A stretch of DNA of 64,000 bases from Conchocele bisecta. Taxonomy: Eukaryota; Mollusca; Bivalvia; Lucinida; Thyasiridae. Below are positions 1 through 11,064 of the stretch, piece by piece. Every line of letters starts with the position of its first letter. The stretch's first letter is position 1. The notes beneath the pieces were generated by a model that did no database searches, had not been told where the DNA came from, and saw nothing but the letters and a program-made list of their open reading frames with translations. The stretch spans positions 110,501,370-110,565,369 of the forward strand of contig CM055266.1 of assembly GCA_029237695.1 (NCBI GenBank), read 5' to 3'. Made by a program: the position numbers and the translations under genes.

Positions 1-2148
1 TTCCGAAAGCACCAAGTCTGTGACCTTGACCCTGGGCTTAGCGGGGGCGGAACGAATGTGGATTTGTCACAGGGCGGTAGAGGACCATTGGAGCAAAGCG
101 TGTGTGATATGTGAAGCAGATCCGAGCAAGGAAACAGAAATTATAAGCCATTTACCCAGCGTTAAGGTTTCGAACGCACCAAGTCTGTGAGCTTGACCCT
201 GTGCTTAGCGGGGGCGGGACAAATGTGGATTTGTCACAGGGCGGTAGAGGACCATTGGAGCAATGCGTGTGTGAAATGTGAAGCAGATCCGAGCAAGGAA
301 ACAGAAATTACAAGCCATTTACCCAGCGTTAAGGTTTCGAATGCACCAAATCTGTGACCTTGACCCTGGGCTTAGCGGGGGCGGGACGAATGTGGATTTG
401 TCACAGGGCGGTAGAGGACCATTGGAGCAATGCGTGTGTGAAATGTGAAGCAGATCCGAGCAAGGAAACAGAAATTATAAGCCATTTACCCAGCGTTAAG
501 ATTTTGAACGCACTAAGTCTGTGACCTTGACCCTGGGCTTAGCGGGGGCGGGACAAATGTGGATTTGTCACAGGGCGGTAGAGGACCGTTGGAGCAATGC
601 GTGTGTGAAATGTGAAGCAGATCCGAGCAAGGAAACAGAAATTATAAGCCATTTACCAAGCGTTAAGGTTTAACTCACCAAGTCTGTGACCGTGACCCAG
701 GGCTTAGCGGGGGCGGGATGAATGTGGATTTGTCACAGGGCAGTAGAGGACCATTGGAGCAATGCGTGTGTGAAATGTGAAGCAGATCCGAGCAAGGAAA
801 CAGAAATGATAAGCCATTTACCCAGCGTTAAGGTTTTGAACGCACCAAGTCTGTGACCATTCGGTGGCGGGGGCATAAATATCAAGCTGTTCCATGAAAG
901 GAAACAGATGTTACAAGACATTTACCCCAACGTTAAGTTCATGAATGTGCTAAGTTTGTGACCTTGACCTTGGGGTAAGGGTTGGGTGGTGGGTCATGGA
1001 TTTGCTACAGCATGATAGAGGGTCATCTGAGGAATGCATGTATGAAATATCAAACCGTTCCATGAAAGGGAACAGATGTTATAAGAAATTTACCCCAACG
1101 TTAAGTTTATGAATGTGCTAAGTTTGTGACCTTGACCTTGCGGTAAGGGCTGGGTGGTGGGTCATGGATTTTCTACAGCATGATAGAGGGTCATGTGAGG
1201 AATGCATGTATAAACTAGAAATGTGACCTGTTGGCACACGAATGCCCCCGCTGGCAGCCAAAGAAAATGAGGCATATTTAAATTATAAGCCATTTACCCG
1301 AGCGTGAAGGTTTCGAAAGCACCAAGTCTGTGACCTTGACCCTGGGCTTAGCGGGGGCGGAACGAATGTGGATTTGTCACAGGGCGGTAGAGGACCATTG
1401 GAGCAAAGCGTGTGTGATATGTGAAGCAGATCCGAGCAAGGAAACAGAAATTATAAGCCATTTACCAGCGTTAAGGTTCGAACGCACCAAGTCTGTGACC
1501 TTGACCCTGGGCTTAGCGGGGGCGGGACGAATGTGGATTTGTCACAGGGCGGTAGAGGACCATTGGAGCAATGCGTGTGTGAAATGTGAAGCAGATCGAG
1601 CAAGGAAACAGAAATTATAAGCCATTTACCCAGCGTTAAGGTTTTGAACGCACCAAGTCTGTGACCTTGACCCTGGGCTTAGCGGGGGCGGGACGAATGT
1701 GGATTTGTCACAGGGCGGTAGAGGACCATTGGAGCAATGCGTGTGTGAAATGTGAAGCAGATCCGAGCAAGGAAACAGAAATTATAAGCCATTTACCCAG
1801 CGTTAAGGTTTAACTCACCAAGTCTGCTGTGCCCTGCCCGGGTTGCGGGGGCGGGATGAATGTGGATTTGTCACAGGGCGGTAGAGGACCATTGCAGCAA
1901 TGCGTGTGTGAAATGTGAAGCAGATCCGAGCAAGGAAACAGAAATGATAAGCCATTTACCCAGCGTTAAGGTTTTGAACGCACCAAGTCTGTGACCATTC
2001 GGTGGCGGGGGCATAAATATCAAGCTGTTCCATGAAAGGAAACAGATGTTACAAGACATTTACCCCAACGTTAAGTTCATGAATGTGCTAAGTTTGTGAC
2101 CTTGACCTTGGGGTAAGGGTTGGGTGGTGGGTCATGGATTTGCTACAG

Positions 2149-2622
2149 TGAGTGAGTGAGTGAGTGAATAGGGTTTAACGTCCGCTTTTCTGACATAGAG
2201 GTACAAGCCTCAGGGAGTCTACACGCAGACGGGTCAACGGGGTCGTGTCCCGTATCCACCTGTCCGAGGGGGGTAAATCCCAACTTCAGAACTCAATATT
2301 TACAATCAAAATATATATCAGTCCTGAAATTAGAACAACCTGATCTGGTGCCAGGCCCTCGCCACACCAGCATCATTTATCCCATCCCCTAAAAGTAATA
2401 GGATTAGTGCTAATCTTACTTTTATATATGGGGCATAGCCTGACTCAACTCTCACATACAAGAAAGCCAAACATGTACATGAGGGCCAAATCCGGTATAG
2501 TGGGTTCCGGAAAGTATGAACCCAATCGTTAAGCCAGTTTAGTCGCCTTTTACGACAAGCAATGGTTACTGCAGCACTATTCTCAGGATCAGTTGATCCC
2601 GCCCCGGTGCCTGCACGGGGCC
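2149..2622 (-). mobile_element. SINE-A copy inserted in satellite
   Basis: This is a 474-bp element with a (GTGA)n tract at its left end, so read on the minus strand it has a (TCAC)n 3' tail. Its 5' part holds GTCGTAAAAGGCGACTAA, which resembles the conserved central domains of several metazoan SINE superfamilies. It is flanked by a perfect 13-bp target duplication, GGATTTGCTACAG, at 2136-2148 and 2623-2635, which is itself satellite type-B sequence. The length, tail and duplication fit LINE-driven retrotransposition. The polymerase III boxes are weak, and the exact superfamily is not certain. Confidence 0.85.
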
Positions 2623-3663
2623 GGATTTGCTACAGCATGATAGAGGGTCATCTGAGGAATGCATGTATGAAATATCAAACCGTTCCATGAAAGGGAACAG
2701 ATGTTATAAGAAATTTACCCCAACGTTAAGTTTATAAATGTGCTAAGTTTGTAACCTTGACCTTGGGGTAAGGGTTGGGTGGTGGGTCATGGATTTGCTA
2801 CAGCATGATAGAGGGTCATGTGAGGAATGCATGTATAAACTAGAAATGTGGCCTGTCGGCACACGAATGCCCCCACTGGCAGCCAAAGAAAATGAGGCAT
2901 ATTTAAATTATAAGCCATTTACCCGAGCGTTAAGGTTTCGAAAGCACCAAGTCTGTGACCTTGACCCTGGGCTTAGCGGGGGCGGGACGAATGTGGATTT
3001 GTCACAGGGCGGTAGAGGACCATTGGAGCAATGCGTGTGTGAAATGTGAAGCAGATCCGAGCAAGGAAACAGAAATTATAAGCCATTTACACAGCGTTAA
3101 GGTTTTGAACGCACCAAGTCTGTGACCTTGACCCTGGGCTTAGCGGGGGCGGGATGAATGTGGATTTGTCACAGGGCAGTAGAGGACCATTGGAGCAATG
3201 CGTGTGTGAAATGTGAAGCAGATCCGAGCAAGGAAACAGAAATTATAAGCCATTTACCTAGCGTTAAGGTTTCGAACGCACCAAGTCTATGACCTTGACC
3301 CTGGGCTTAACGGGGGCGGGACGAATGTGGATTTGTCACAGGGCGGTAGAGGACCATTGGAGCAATGCGTGTGTGAAATGTGAAGCAGATGCGAGCAAGG
3401 AAACAGAAATTATAATCCATTTACCCAGCGTTAAGGTTACGTACGTACGCCGGTAACACTATATGCCCCCCTCACCATTCGGTGGCGGGGGCATAAATAT
3501 CAAGCTGTTCCATGAAAGGAAACAGATGTTATAAGACATTTACCCCAACGTTAAGTTTATGAATGTGCTAAGTTTGTGACCTTGACCTTGGGGTAAGGGT
3601 TGGGTGGTGGGTCATGGATTTGCTACAGCATGATAGAGGGTCATCTGAGGAATGCATGTATGA

Positions 3664-4137
3664 GTGAGTGAGTGAGTGAATAGGGTTTAACGTCCGCTTT
3701 TCTGACATAGAGGTACAAGCCTCAGGGAGTCTACACGCAGACGGGTCAACGGGGTCGTGTCCCGTATACACCTGTCCGAGGGGGGTAAATCCCAACTTCA
3801 GAACTCAATATTTACAATCAAAATATATATTCAGTCCTGAAATTAGAACAACCTGATCTGGTGCCAGGCCCTCGCCACACCAGCATCATTTATCCCATCC
3901 CCTAAAAGTAATAGGATTAGCGTTAATTTTACTTTTATATATGGGGCATAGCCTGACTTAACTCTCACATACAAGAAAGTCAAAAATGTACATGAGGGCC
4001 AAATCCGGTATAGTGGGTTCCAGAAAGTATGAACCCAATCGTTAAGCCAGTTTAGTCGCCTTTTACGACAAGCAATGGCTACTGCAGCACTATTCTCAGG
4101 ATCAGTTGATCCCGCCCCGGTGCCTGCACGGGGCGTC
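3664..4137 (-). mobile_element. SINE-A copy inserted in satellite
   Basis: This second copy is nearly identical to the one at 2149 and has the same orientation. Its target duplication ATGCATGTAYGA lies at 3652-3663 and 4138-4149, with one mismatch, again inside a type-B satellite monomer but at a different monomer position. It is therefore a separate insertion and not part of a duplicated unit. The minus-strand frame 3843-4157 is a chance frame in the SINE body; the same frame recurs in the copy at 8859. Confidence 0.85.
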
Positions 4138-4756
4138 ATGCATGTACGAAATATCAAGCCGTTCCATGAAAGGAAACAGATGTTATAAGAAATTTACCCC
4201 AAAGTTAAGTTTATGAATGTGCTAAGTTTGTGACCTTGACCTTGCGGTAAGGGTTGGGTGGTGGATCATGGATTTGCTACAGCATGATAGAGGGTCATGT
4301 GAGGAATGCATGTATAAACTAGAAATGTGGCCTGTTGGCACACGAATGCCCCCGCTGGCAGCCAAAGAAAATGAGGCATATTTAAATTATAAGCCATTTA
4401 CCCGAGCGTTAAGGTTTCAAAAGCACCAAGTCTGTGACCTTGACCCTGGGCTTAGCGGGGGCGGGACGAATGTGGATTTGTCACAGGGCGGTAGAGGACC
4501 ATTGGAGCAATGCGTGTGTGAAATGTGAAACAGATCCGAGAAAGGAAACAGAAATTATAAGCCATTTAACCGAGCGTTAAGGTTTCGAACGCACCAAGTC
4601 TGTGACCTTGACCCAAGGCTTAGCCGAGGCAGGACAAATGTGGATTTGTCACAGTGCGGTAGAGGAGCATTGGATCAATGTGTGTGTGAAATGTGAAGCA
4701 GATCGGAGGAAGGAAACAGAAATTATAAGCCATTTACCTGAGCGTTAAGGTTTCGG

Positions 4757-4807
4757 GACGTACGTACGTAACGTACGTTAACGTACGTACGTACGTACGT
4801 ACGTACG
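4757..4807. repeat. (ACGT)n microsatellite
   Basis: A self-complementary ACGT tract of about 50 bp with two slips to AACGTT, in the satellite next to the phrase CCGGTAACACTATATGCCCC. The same phrase occurs at 3450 beside a shorter ACGTACGTACG tract, so the microsatellite belongs to one form of the monomer. Confidence 0.9.
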
Positions 4808-5390
4808 GACGCCGGTAACACTATATGCCCCCCTCACCATTCGGCGTTCCATGAAAGGAAGCAGATGTTATAAGAAATTTACCACAACGTTAAGTTTATG
4901 AATGTGCTAAGTTTGTGACCTTGACCTTGGGGTAAGGGTTGGGTGGTGGGTCATGGATTTGCTACAGCATGATAGAGGGTCATCTGAGGAATGCATGTAT
5001 GAAATATCAAGGTGTTCCATGAAAGGAAACAGAAGTTATAAAACATTTACCCAACGTTAAGTTTATGAATGTGCCAAGTTTGTGACCTTGACCTTGGGGT
5101 AAGGGTTGGGTGGTGGGTCATGGATTTGCTACAGCATGATAGAGGGTCATCTGAGGAATGCATGTATGAAATAACAAGGTATTCCATGAAAGGAAACAGA
5201 AGTTATAAGACATTTACCCAACGTTAAGTTTATGAATGTGCCAAGTTTGTGACCTTGACCTTGGGGTAAGGGTTGGGTGGTGGGTCATGGATTTGCTACA
5301 GCATGATAGAGGGTCATCTGAGGAATGCATGTATGAAATAACAAGGTGTTCCATGAAAGGAAACGAATTAGGTTAAGTTTGTGGACGCCG

Positions 5391-6020
5391 ACGGGGGTAT
5401 GCCATAAGCTCTTATGCACTTCGTGCAGGCGAGCTAAAAAATGGCTAAGTTAAAAAGGTGATATTTTTGTTACAAAATATTGTGTAGAAGACGTGTGTAA
5501 AGTTTCAGATTGATCAACAGAACGGTATCGGAGGAGTTGTGTACACGAACTATGCGCTTTTTCTAATATATTTTCTTTTTTTAATCAATAATACAGTAAA
5601 AGTAAAATATGCGTTAAATTTGAAATATGGGGGTATAATACTCTTAATAAATAGAGAACTTATCTGCAGCTCTGCATGTGGTCTATTGTTTTGTTTCTGC
5701 GTAACGGCGGCGCCCACAAGTTGTGAGGCAAGTCTTATTTTTCATCCAAACGACTGGTTTATTCCTTTTAATTATAACCATGTTCCAGCTGTTAGTCTGA
5801 ACAATCTGCAGTGAAATTTCATGGCTTCGCTTTTAAGTGTAAAATAAGTTCAGACTAACTACAGAGGTGATGCTGCTATACTTGGTATTGTTGGACTCGT
5901 AGCTGAAGCATGGTCATCATTAAAGGGAAGAAACCCCAGTCATATTGAGGAAAAATTTACCTCACAATTTTTGGGCGCCAATCATTATTCAAAACCAAAA
6001 CAATATACCATGTCATCCCC
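5391..6020. other. AT-rich repeat debris
   Basis: The first ~60 bases (GGACGCCGACGGGGG to GAGCTAAAAAATGG) look like the tail of the dispersed repeat whose longer copy ends at 23262. From 5440 to 5700 the sequence matches parts of the MITE-7-like element at 6735-7046. The plus frames 5539-5814 and 5945-6142 have no codon bias or domain and are not called. I see no gene here. Confidence 0.6.
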
Positions 6021-6023
6021 GAT

Positions 6024-6250
6024 CTGGGGGCCATTTCACTAAAGTTTGTATGACAAAAAATGTTTGTATGTGCAAATTTACGATCGTCTGGAAATTTCAA
6101 TTGGTGGATTTACATTTATTGAGCATATGCAGCCTATGCTAAATCCAATAATTGTTTACAAGAAAACATTGTTAATGTGACATTTACAGTCTCTTAATTT
6201 TGCACTTACAAACATTTTAGTCGTACAAAGCTTAGTGAAACAGCCCCCAG
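6024..6250. mobile_element. MITE-2 foldback element
   Basis: A palindromic element of about 230 bp. The left end CTGGGGGCCATTTCACTAAA mirrors the right end TTAGTGAAACAGCCCCCAG. Inside are ATGGATTTACATTTATTGAGC-like arms around a TGCATATGCAGC-type centre, partly lost in this copy. It has no coding capacity, so it would depend on another element's transposase. Further copies are at 6487, 16050, 18026, 21805, 56861 and 57387. Confidence 0.85.
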
Positions 6251-6486
6251 GAGAACATTACATCAACATTAAATTTGTGAATTCACCAATTCCTTGATCT
6301 TGATCTTGACCTCGAGATTCGTGGGAGTTTGAGGGTCATGGACTTGTGCCAGCATGATTGAGTGCCATTAGCGGAATGTATGTGTACAACGTCCAGAAGT
6401 TCGATGACAGAAGTCCACGAACAGAAATTGCAAGAAATTTAGCTTGGTGCTAAGTTTGTGAAGTCTAACCCCAGAGCTACAGATAA

Positions 6487-6730
6487 GGGGCCCGTTTCAC
6501 TAAACTTCGTACGACTAAAATCTTCGTAAGTGCAAATTTAGGATCGTCTTGAAACTTCAATTGATGGATTTACATTTATTGAGCATAGGCTGCATATGCA
6601 GCCTATGCTCAATAAATGTAAATCCAATCATTGTTTACAAGAAAACATTGTTAATGTGAAATTCACAGACTATTATAATTTTGCACTTACGAACATTTTA
6701 GTCGTAAGAAGTTTAGTGAAACGGCCCCCA
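6487..6730. mobile_element. MITE-2 foldback element
   Basis: A full copy of about 244 bp, with ends GGGGCCCGTTTCACTAAACT and AGTTTAGTGAAACGGCCCCC and an intact centre GGCTGCATATGCAGCC. As single-stranded DNA or RNA it could fold into an almost uninterrupted hairpin. Confidence 0.9.
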
Positions 6731-6734
6731 GGGG

Positions 6735-7046
6735 AGTAGTGGTGTATTTTATGCACTTATTTTAGCAGAATACGCATTGATTATCAAAAGTGGGAGTACA
6801 CAATACTCACAGCAATGCAAAAATAAACATTGATTTTCAAATTGAGTAATGAAAATACTGTAATAAAGTTGAAAATTTACTTAGTTGAGCTGCAAAAGTT
6901 TTTTGCAACTCTAATATTAAAGAGAATTGTTTATCATTTGTTCCCTATTTAATATTAAAAGGAAGAAAATCAATAATACATTTATAAAAGTAAAATAAGC
7001 ATTGAATTTGAAATATGGGGGTAGATACAAAACTTATCTGGAGTTC
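6735..7046. mobile_element. MITE-7-like element
   Basis: An AT-rich element of about 310 bp ending in CTTATCTGGAGTTC. Its reverse counterpart is at 12001-12305, and both share the AGCTCCAGATAAG-type terminus of MITE-7 but have different interiors. The copies share the phrases ACGCATTGATTATCAAAAGT and GGGAGTACACAAT. It is non-coding. Confidence 0.7.
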
Positions 7047-7048
7047 AG

Positions 7049-7351
7049 TAGCCTATTTCACCAACATTGCAAAGTATACTTTTCTAGCAAAGTATACTTT
7101 GAGGGAGTAATCATTTATTTTTCCTGAAATGCATTATTTCATATAGAACTAACAAATGCATATATTTCATGATTAAAAGTATGCAGAATTATTATACTGA
7201 ATTTATTACATTATCACAGCCAAAATGGCTGTGATAATGTAATAAATTCAGTATAATAAAAATTAATAAATTTATCCTAAAATTGAAAATTTCTCCCTCA
7301 AAGTATACTTTGCTAGAAAAGTATACTTTGCAATGTTGGTGAAATCGGCTA
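7049..7351. mobile_element. MITE-1 foldback element
   Basis: A 303-bp element with terminal inverted repeat TAGCCTATTTCACCAACATT and subterminal doubled GCAAAGTATACTTT boxes. A second inverted pair meets at the centre, ATCACAGCCAAAATGGCTGTGA. The flanks are CAG on the left and CTG on the right. Subterminal doubled boxes of this kind often serve as transposase-binding sites, but that role is inferred here. It is non-coding. Confidence 0.92.
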
Positions 7352-7576
7352 CTGCTATCAATTAGAGGTCAGAGGGTCGTGTATTTGTGACAGATCATTC
7401 ACATGTATGTGTGAAATATCCAGAAGTTTTGTGAAAGGAAACAAGAATACGGGAAATAGGAAACGTACCCTAGTGTTAATGTCTGTTCTGACAGGGCCGA
7501 CCTAGTATTAACAATATAAGCCTACCTCAACATTCTATGGTGGGGGCATAACAAATACAAAATTGCTTAACACTTT

Positions 7577-7820
7577 CAGAACCGCAGGCCTGTATAGTGG
7601 CATTGGCAAACAGTGTAGATCCAGATTAGCCGGCTCGTGACGAGCCGTCTCATCAGGATCTGCACTTTTTGCAAGTAATTTTCATATTTCTGACAGCAAA
7701 AACATCCCCCCGTTTCATAAATGGACTAGTCTGAAGACCATTTTGTGACAATCTGATTGGTTGCAAAATTAACATATCAAAATCCATTCCAGTTACTTTG
7801 GGGTGAAAGGGTTAATAACA
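7577..7820. mobile_element. MITE-6 element
   Basis: An element of about 240 bp ending GGGTGAAAGGGTTAA. It contains CAAACAGTGTAGATCC and the palindrome GCCGGCTCGTGACGAGCCG, followed by TAAATGGACTAGTCTGA. Related copies lie at 12755-12975, 12976-13141, 20225-20340, 30085-30290 and 37340-37455. Ends beginning TTAA suggest TTAA-target (piggyBac-type) mobilisation, but I could not confirm flanking duplications. Confidence 0.7.
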
Positions 7821-7859
7821 TTGTACAACAATAAACTCATAATATCAATAAGAACATAA

Positions 7860-8285
7860 GGTGGATTTATTACAAATTTTACAGCCGACACTGATTTCCT
7901 GTTACACTGGTGCTGCACTCCGCACCGGCGTAAAATGTTTCATGTCAATAAATGCACTGACGAGATGTCACTCAGCTCTACTTAGAGCTATCGCATAAAG
8001 CACATTTTCCATCAAAGAACCGGCACCAGCGGAAGTTCGCAAATTTCTTATGCTGATTTGTAGACGAAAACGGTGAAACATTTTATGCCGACGCAGTGTG
8101 CAGTACTAGTGGTTACATGTTTTATCATCATTTCCGTATTGATCAACATATGCCGCATCAGCTTGGAGTTGACCCAGAGTCCACGACCTTGACCTTGACA
8201 GGCGATGTACTTGTACAATCCTTCAACACACGCCGGAGCCGTCGCACTCCGTCCAACTGTGGGCTCTGGAAGAAAAATAGAGAAT
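7860..8285. other. Unassigned repeat-like sequence
   Basis: This stretch has inverted-repeat character: CACCGGCGTAAAATGTTTCA near 7921 is mirrored by GTGAAACATTTTATGCCGAC near 8072. Similar text recurs at 59264-59470 (AACGTTTCATGTCGAAATAG and CCGATGCGGAGTGCAGCACC). It is probably another non-coding foldback element. The plus frame 8096-8434 crosses into MITE-5 and is not a gene. Confidence 0.5.
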
Positions 8286-8400
8286 ATGTGGCTGTGACTG
8301 GAGAAATGGGGCTTATGGGCTTTGCGACAAGTGTAGGTCTAGATCAGCCTGCGCATAAGCATAGTCCTATCAGGGCCTACACAGGTAGCTATTGCATAGA
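8285..8400. mobile_element. MITE-5 fragment
   Basis: The left end of MITE-5: GTGGCTGTGACTGGAGAAAT then GGGGCTTATGGG and a GATC-rich segment with imperfect dyads. It is truncated before the far inverted end. Confidence 0.75.
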
Positions 8401-8645
8401 GGCAAGGTTTTTATGCCACTTACAAACAGTTTAGATCTGTATGAGGCTATATGAATGAAATGATTAGCTGTTACATTGGTCAAAAACACAAGACACACCC
8501 CTTTTTTTGTTGCGTGTTCAGTCTGTTCATGTGGCCTTGACTGGAAATATTGGGCTTATGGGTTTTGTGATCAGCGTAGATCCTGCACGGTTCGCCATTC
8601 CATCACTGAAACACCAAACATACTTCAACAAAGAATATAGATCTG

Positions 8646-9434
8646 TAGCCTATTTCATCAACATTGCAAAGTATACTTCAGTAGCAAAGTATACTTTGAG
8701 GGAGAAATTTTCAATTTTATGATAAATTTATTAATTTTTATTATACTGAATTTATTACATTATCACAGCCAATTTGGCTGTGATAATGTAATAAATTCAG
8801 TATAATAATTCCGCATACTTTTAATCATGAAATATATGCATTTGTTAGTTCTATATGAGTGAGTGAGTGAGTGAATAGGGTTTAACGTCCGCTTTTCTGA
8901 CATAGAGGTACAAGCCTCAGGGAGTCTACACGCAGACGGGTCAACGGGGTCGAGTCCCGTATCCACCTGTCCGAGGGGGGTAAATCCCAACTTCAGAACT
9001 CAATATTTACAATCAAAATATATATTCAGTCCTGAAATTAGAACAACCTGATCTGGTGCCAGGCCCTCGCCACACCAGCATCATTTATCCCATCCCCTAA
9101 AAGTAATAGGATTAGCGCTAATCTTACTTTTATATATGGGACATAGCCCGACTCAACTCTCACATACAAGAAATCCAAAAATGTACATGAGGGCCAAATC
9201 CGGTATAGTGGGTTCCGGAAAGTATGAACCCAATCGTTAAGCCAGTTTAGTCGCCTTTTACGACAAGCAATGGCTACTGCAGCACTATTCTCAGGATCAG
9301 TTGATCCCGCCCCGGTGCCTGCACGGGGCATTAGTTCTATATGAAATAATGCATTTCAGGAAAAATAAATGATTACTCCCTCAACGTATACTTTGCTAGT
9401 AAAGTATACTTTGCAATGTTGATGAAATCGGCTA
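8646..9434. mobile_element. MITE-1 copy interrupted by SINE-A
   Basis: The termini are TAGCCTATTTCATCAACATT and the inverted AATGTTGATGAAATCGGCTA. Without the SINE insertion the element is about 303 bp, the family length. It is flanked by CTG on the left and CAG on the right. The minus frames 8763-8990 and 9038-9331 arise from MITE/SINE sequence. Confidence 0.9.
8859..9330 (-). mobile_element. SINE-A copy inside MITE-1
   Basis: A full SINE-A in the same orientation as the satellite copies. The MITE-1 phrase TTAGTTCTATATGA occurs on both sides (8845-8858 and 9331-9344), giving a perfect 14-bp target duplication. Other MITE-1 copies, such as the one at 28145, supply the uninterrupted site. Confidence 0.92.
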
Positions 9435-9524
9435 CAGGAGTAGGCTACAGGAGTGTGCTATTTGACAAGGAGCTACACCGGTCACACAGCTCATAAGTCC
9501 CATTTCTCCAGTCACAGCCACATA

Positions 9525-10428
9525 TAGGGTTGCGTATGTTGATATCGGGTTTATCAGGCAAGGAAATGCGTAGGCAGGAATTCTGACGTTAGTGCTGAAT
9601 CGAATTTCTACCGTTTCTGAGCCAAGCATGATTGATTAACTTGGTATCAAAGACCATAGTACCATATTTATCATCTAGTTAACATTTTATGCTACGGTAT
9701 GACCAATAATAATGTTGTATTCATTAAACCTTTTCATGCTGAGGATACGCATTATGTTTGCAAAAAATCCTAAATATTTTCCTTCTATGCACTCAGAAGT
9801 ATATGTCGCGACCACCATTTGAACCGTCTCGTCGAGACGGTTCAAATGAGTGGTCACAACATATACTTTTATTGAGAAATAACAAAACTAAACTATTTAA
9901 TAAATTGCATACCAGTAAAGGTGTATTCCGAAAGAATGGGTTAAGAGACTTGGAATGTCAACATTGTGTGATTACACATGTTACACGGACATTATTCAGC
10001 AATGTCATGCGACATTCTTCAAACAATAAAAGGCAATATTATGCAAAAAATAGTTTGTGAATCTATATCCCGATAAAGGCCGAAAAACATTTGTTGTTAA
10101 TTCCTTATCATTCCAAACCAATTATATTTCAAACAAATTAAAATGATGTTAAAACCTAATTTTTTCTATTTTTCTTTTAACTATGGTGGACAACAGAATG
10201 TAGCTCAAAGCAAATGACAAGTAAATACTGAAAGATCAGGAATTAATCACAGCATGATAGAAAACCATCAGAGAAATGCATGTGTAAATATATAAGAAAT
10301 TTACCCGAACATTAAGTTTTGTGAATGCACCAAGGCTCGGATGTTCATGGATTTGTCACAGCATGACAGAGAATCATTAGAGGAATGCATGTGTGAAATA
10401 ACAAGATGTACCGTGACAGGAAACAGAG
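9525..10428. other. No gene seen; one hairpin and a diverged satellite monomer
   Basis: The sequence is AT-rich and unassigned apart from the hairpin at 9804-9861 and a diverged type-B satellite monomer near 10240-10430. The plus frame 9758-10060 runs through the hairpin, shows no domain, and is not called. Confidence 0.6.
9804..9861. repeat. 58-bp near-perfect palindrome
   Basis: GACCACCATTTGAACCGTCT meets its complement at TCGTCGAGACGG and continues to GGTTCAAATGAGTGGTC. One arm, GGTTCAAATGAGTGG, recurs at about 29776, so this is the core of a dispersed element and not a local terminator. Confidence 0.85.
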
Positions 10429-10434
10429 GTTATG

Positions 10435-10777
10435 CAGCGCTCCAGATAAGGAATTAGTAATCGAGTATCGTCACTCCATCACTTCTGAAGCAATTGGGTA
10501 TTTCAAAATTTGAATTGGGTAAAATCAAATCACACTGCCGTTTACACATCAGCAGACAGCAATTATTGAATAGTTTGCTTCTAAATGAAAACTTGTCTTG
10601 GCATTTCCTTGGAGACAATTCTAATGAAATACCAAGATGCGTTTAAGTGGAAAATAAGAAAAATATGCTATAAAGTATATTTGTGGTCTGTTTATTGTTT
10701 TCTGCAGCATGATACAGGCACCACAATTTTGTTAATGCTTTTTGATACTTGCTACTTCCAGCTTATCTGGAGCTCTG
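10435..10777. mobile_element. MITE-7 element
   Basis: A 343-bp non-autonomous element with ends CAGCGCTCCAGATAAG and CTTATCTGGAGCTCTG. It is flanked by the direct repeat GTTATG (10429-10434 and 10778-10783). The interior carries CAATTCTAATGAAATACCAA. The CAG-type ends resemble hAT elements, but the 6-bp duplication is shorter than the usual 8 bp. Confidence 0.8.
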
Positions 10778-11064
10778 GTTATGAGAAATTTACCCCAACG
10801 TTAAGTTTGTGGACGCAGACGACGCGGACTACGACAAAAAAAGCGCCGACTAAAGTCGCACCTGCTGCTAAAGCATGCACAACAAAAAGGCATTACATGA
10901 CAAATTCATTGGAGATGAAGAGAATTTAAGTACGGCTCTAATATTATCTCACTTATCAAATCCGGAATTGAATTCTGAGTTTTGCGTCAACTAGTAACGC
11001 CGTTAATAGCAATTTTTTAATTTTCTTTTCTACATCAAAATCAGCAAAAAACGGCGATATGATC

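Larger units (their letters stand above)
1..5390. repeat. Satellite array of two ~168-bp monomer types
   Basis: Two related monomers of about 168 bp alternate. Type A carries the core CTGGGCTTAGCGGGGGCGGG and type B carries GGTAAGGGTTGGGTGGTGGG; both share the frame GACCTTGACC...AGGAAACAGA...GCCATTTACCC. Blocks of A and B form a higher-order unit: bases 1-120 recur at 1311-1430, 733-921 recurs at 1871-2059, and 2789-3049 recurs at 4268-4528. Unit lengths differ by whole monomers, which indicates unequal exchange. Two SINE-like insertions interrupt the array. The frames seen here (for instance 1330-1620 +, 2789-3049 +) repeat with the monomers and are not genes. Single diverged B-like monomers lie at about 6260-6480, 7370-7460 and 10240-10440, so the family is also dispersed. 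Confidence 0.95.
8528..9524. mobile_element. MITE-5 copy split by nested insertions
   Basis: The left part (8528-8645) runs from GTGGCCTTGACTGGAAATAT to the usual mid-element text. The right part (9435-9524) resumes with GGCTACAGGAGTGTGCTAT and ends CCATTTCTCCAGTCACAGCC. Between them lies MITE-1 (8646-9434), which in turn contains SINE-A (8859-9330). The order of events is therefore MITE-5, then MITE-1, then SINE-A. Confidence 0.8.

Noticed and set aside
1330..1620. 96-residue plus frame with internal repeat
   Set aside because: It is the satellite monomer translated twice; it breaks in other monomers.
3843..4157. 104-residue minus frame, recurring at 9038-9331
   Set aside because: It lies wholly in SINE-A and recurs only because the SINE recurs; no codon bias or domain.
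8096..8434. 112-residue plus frame
   Set aside because: Crosses unassigned foldback-like sequence into MITE-5, with no conserved motif.
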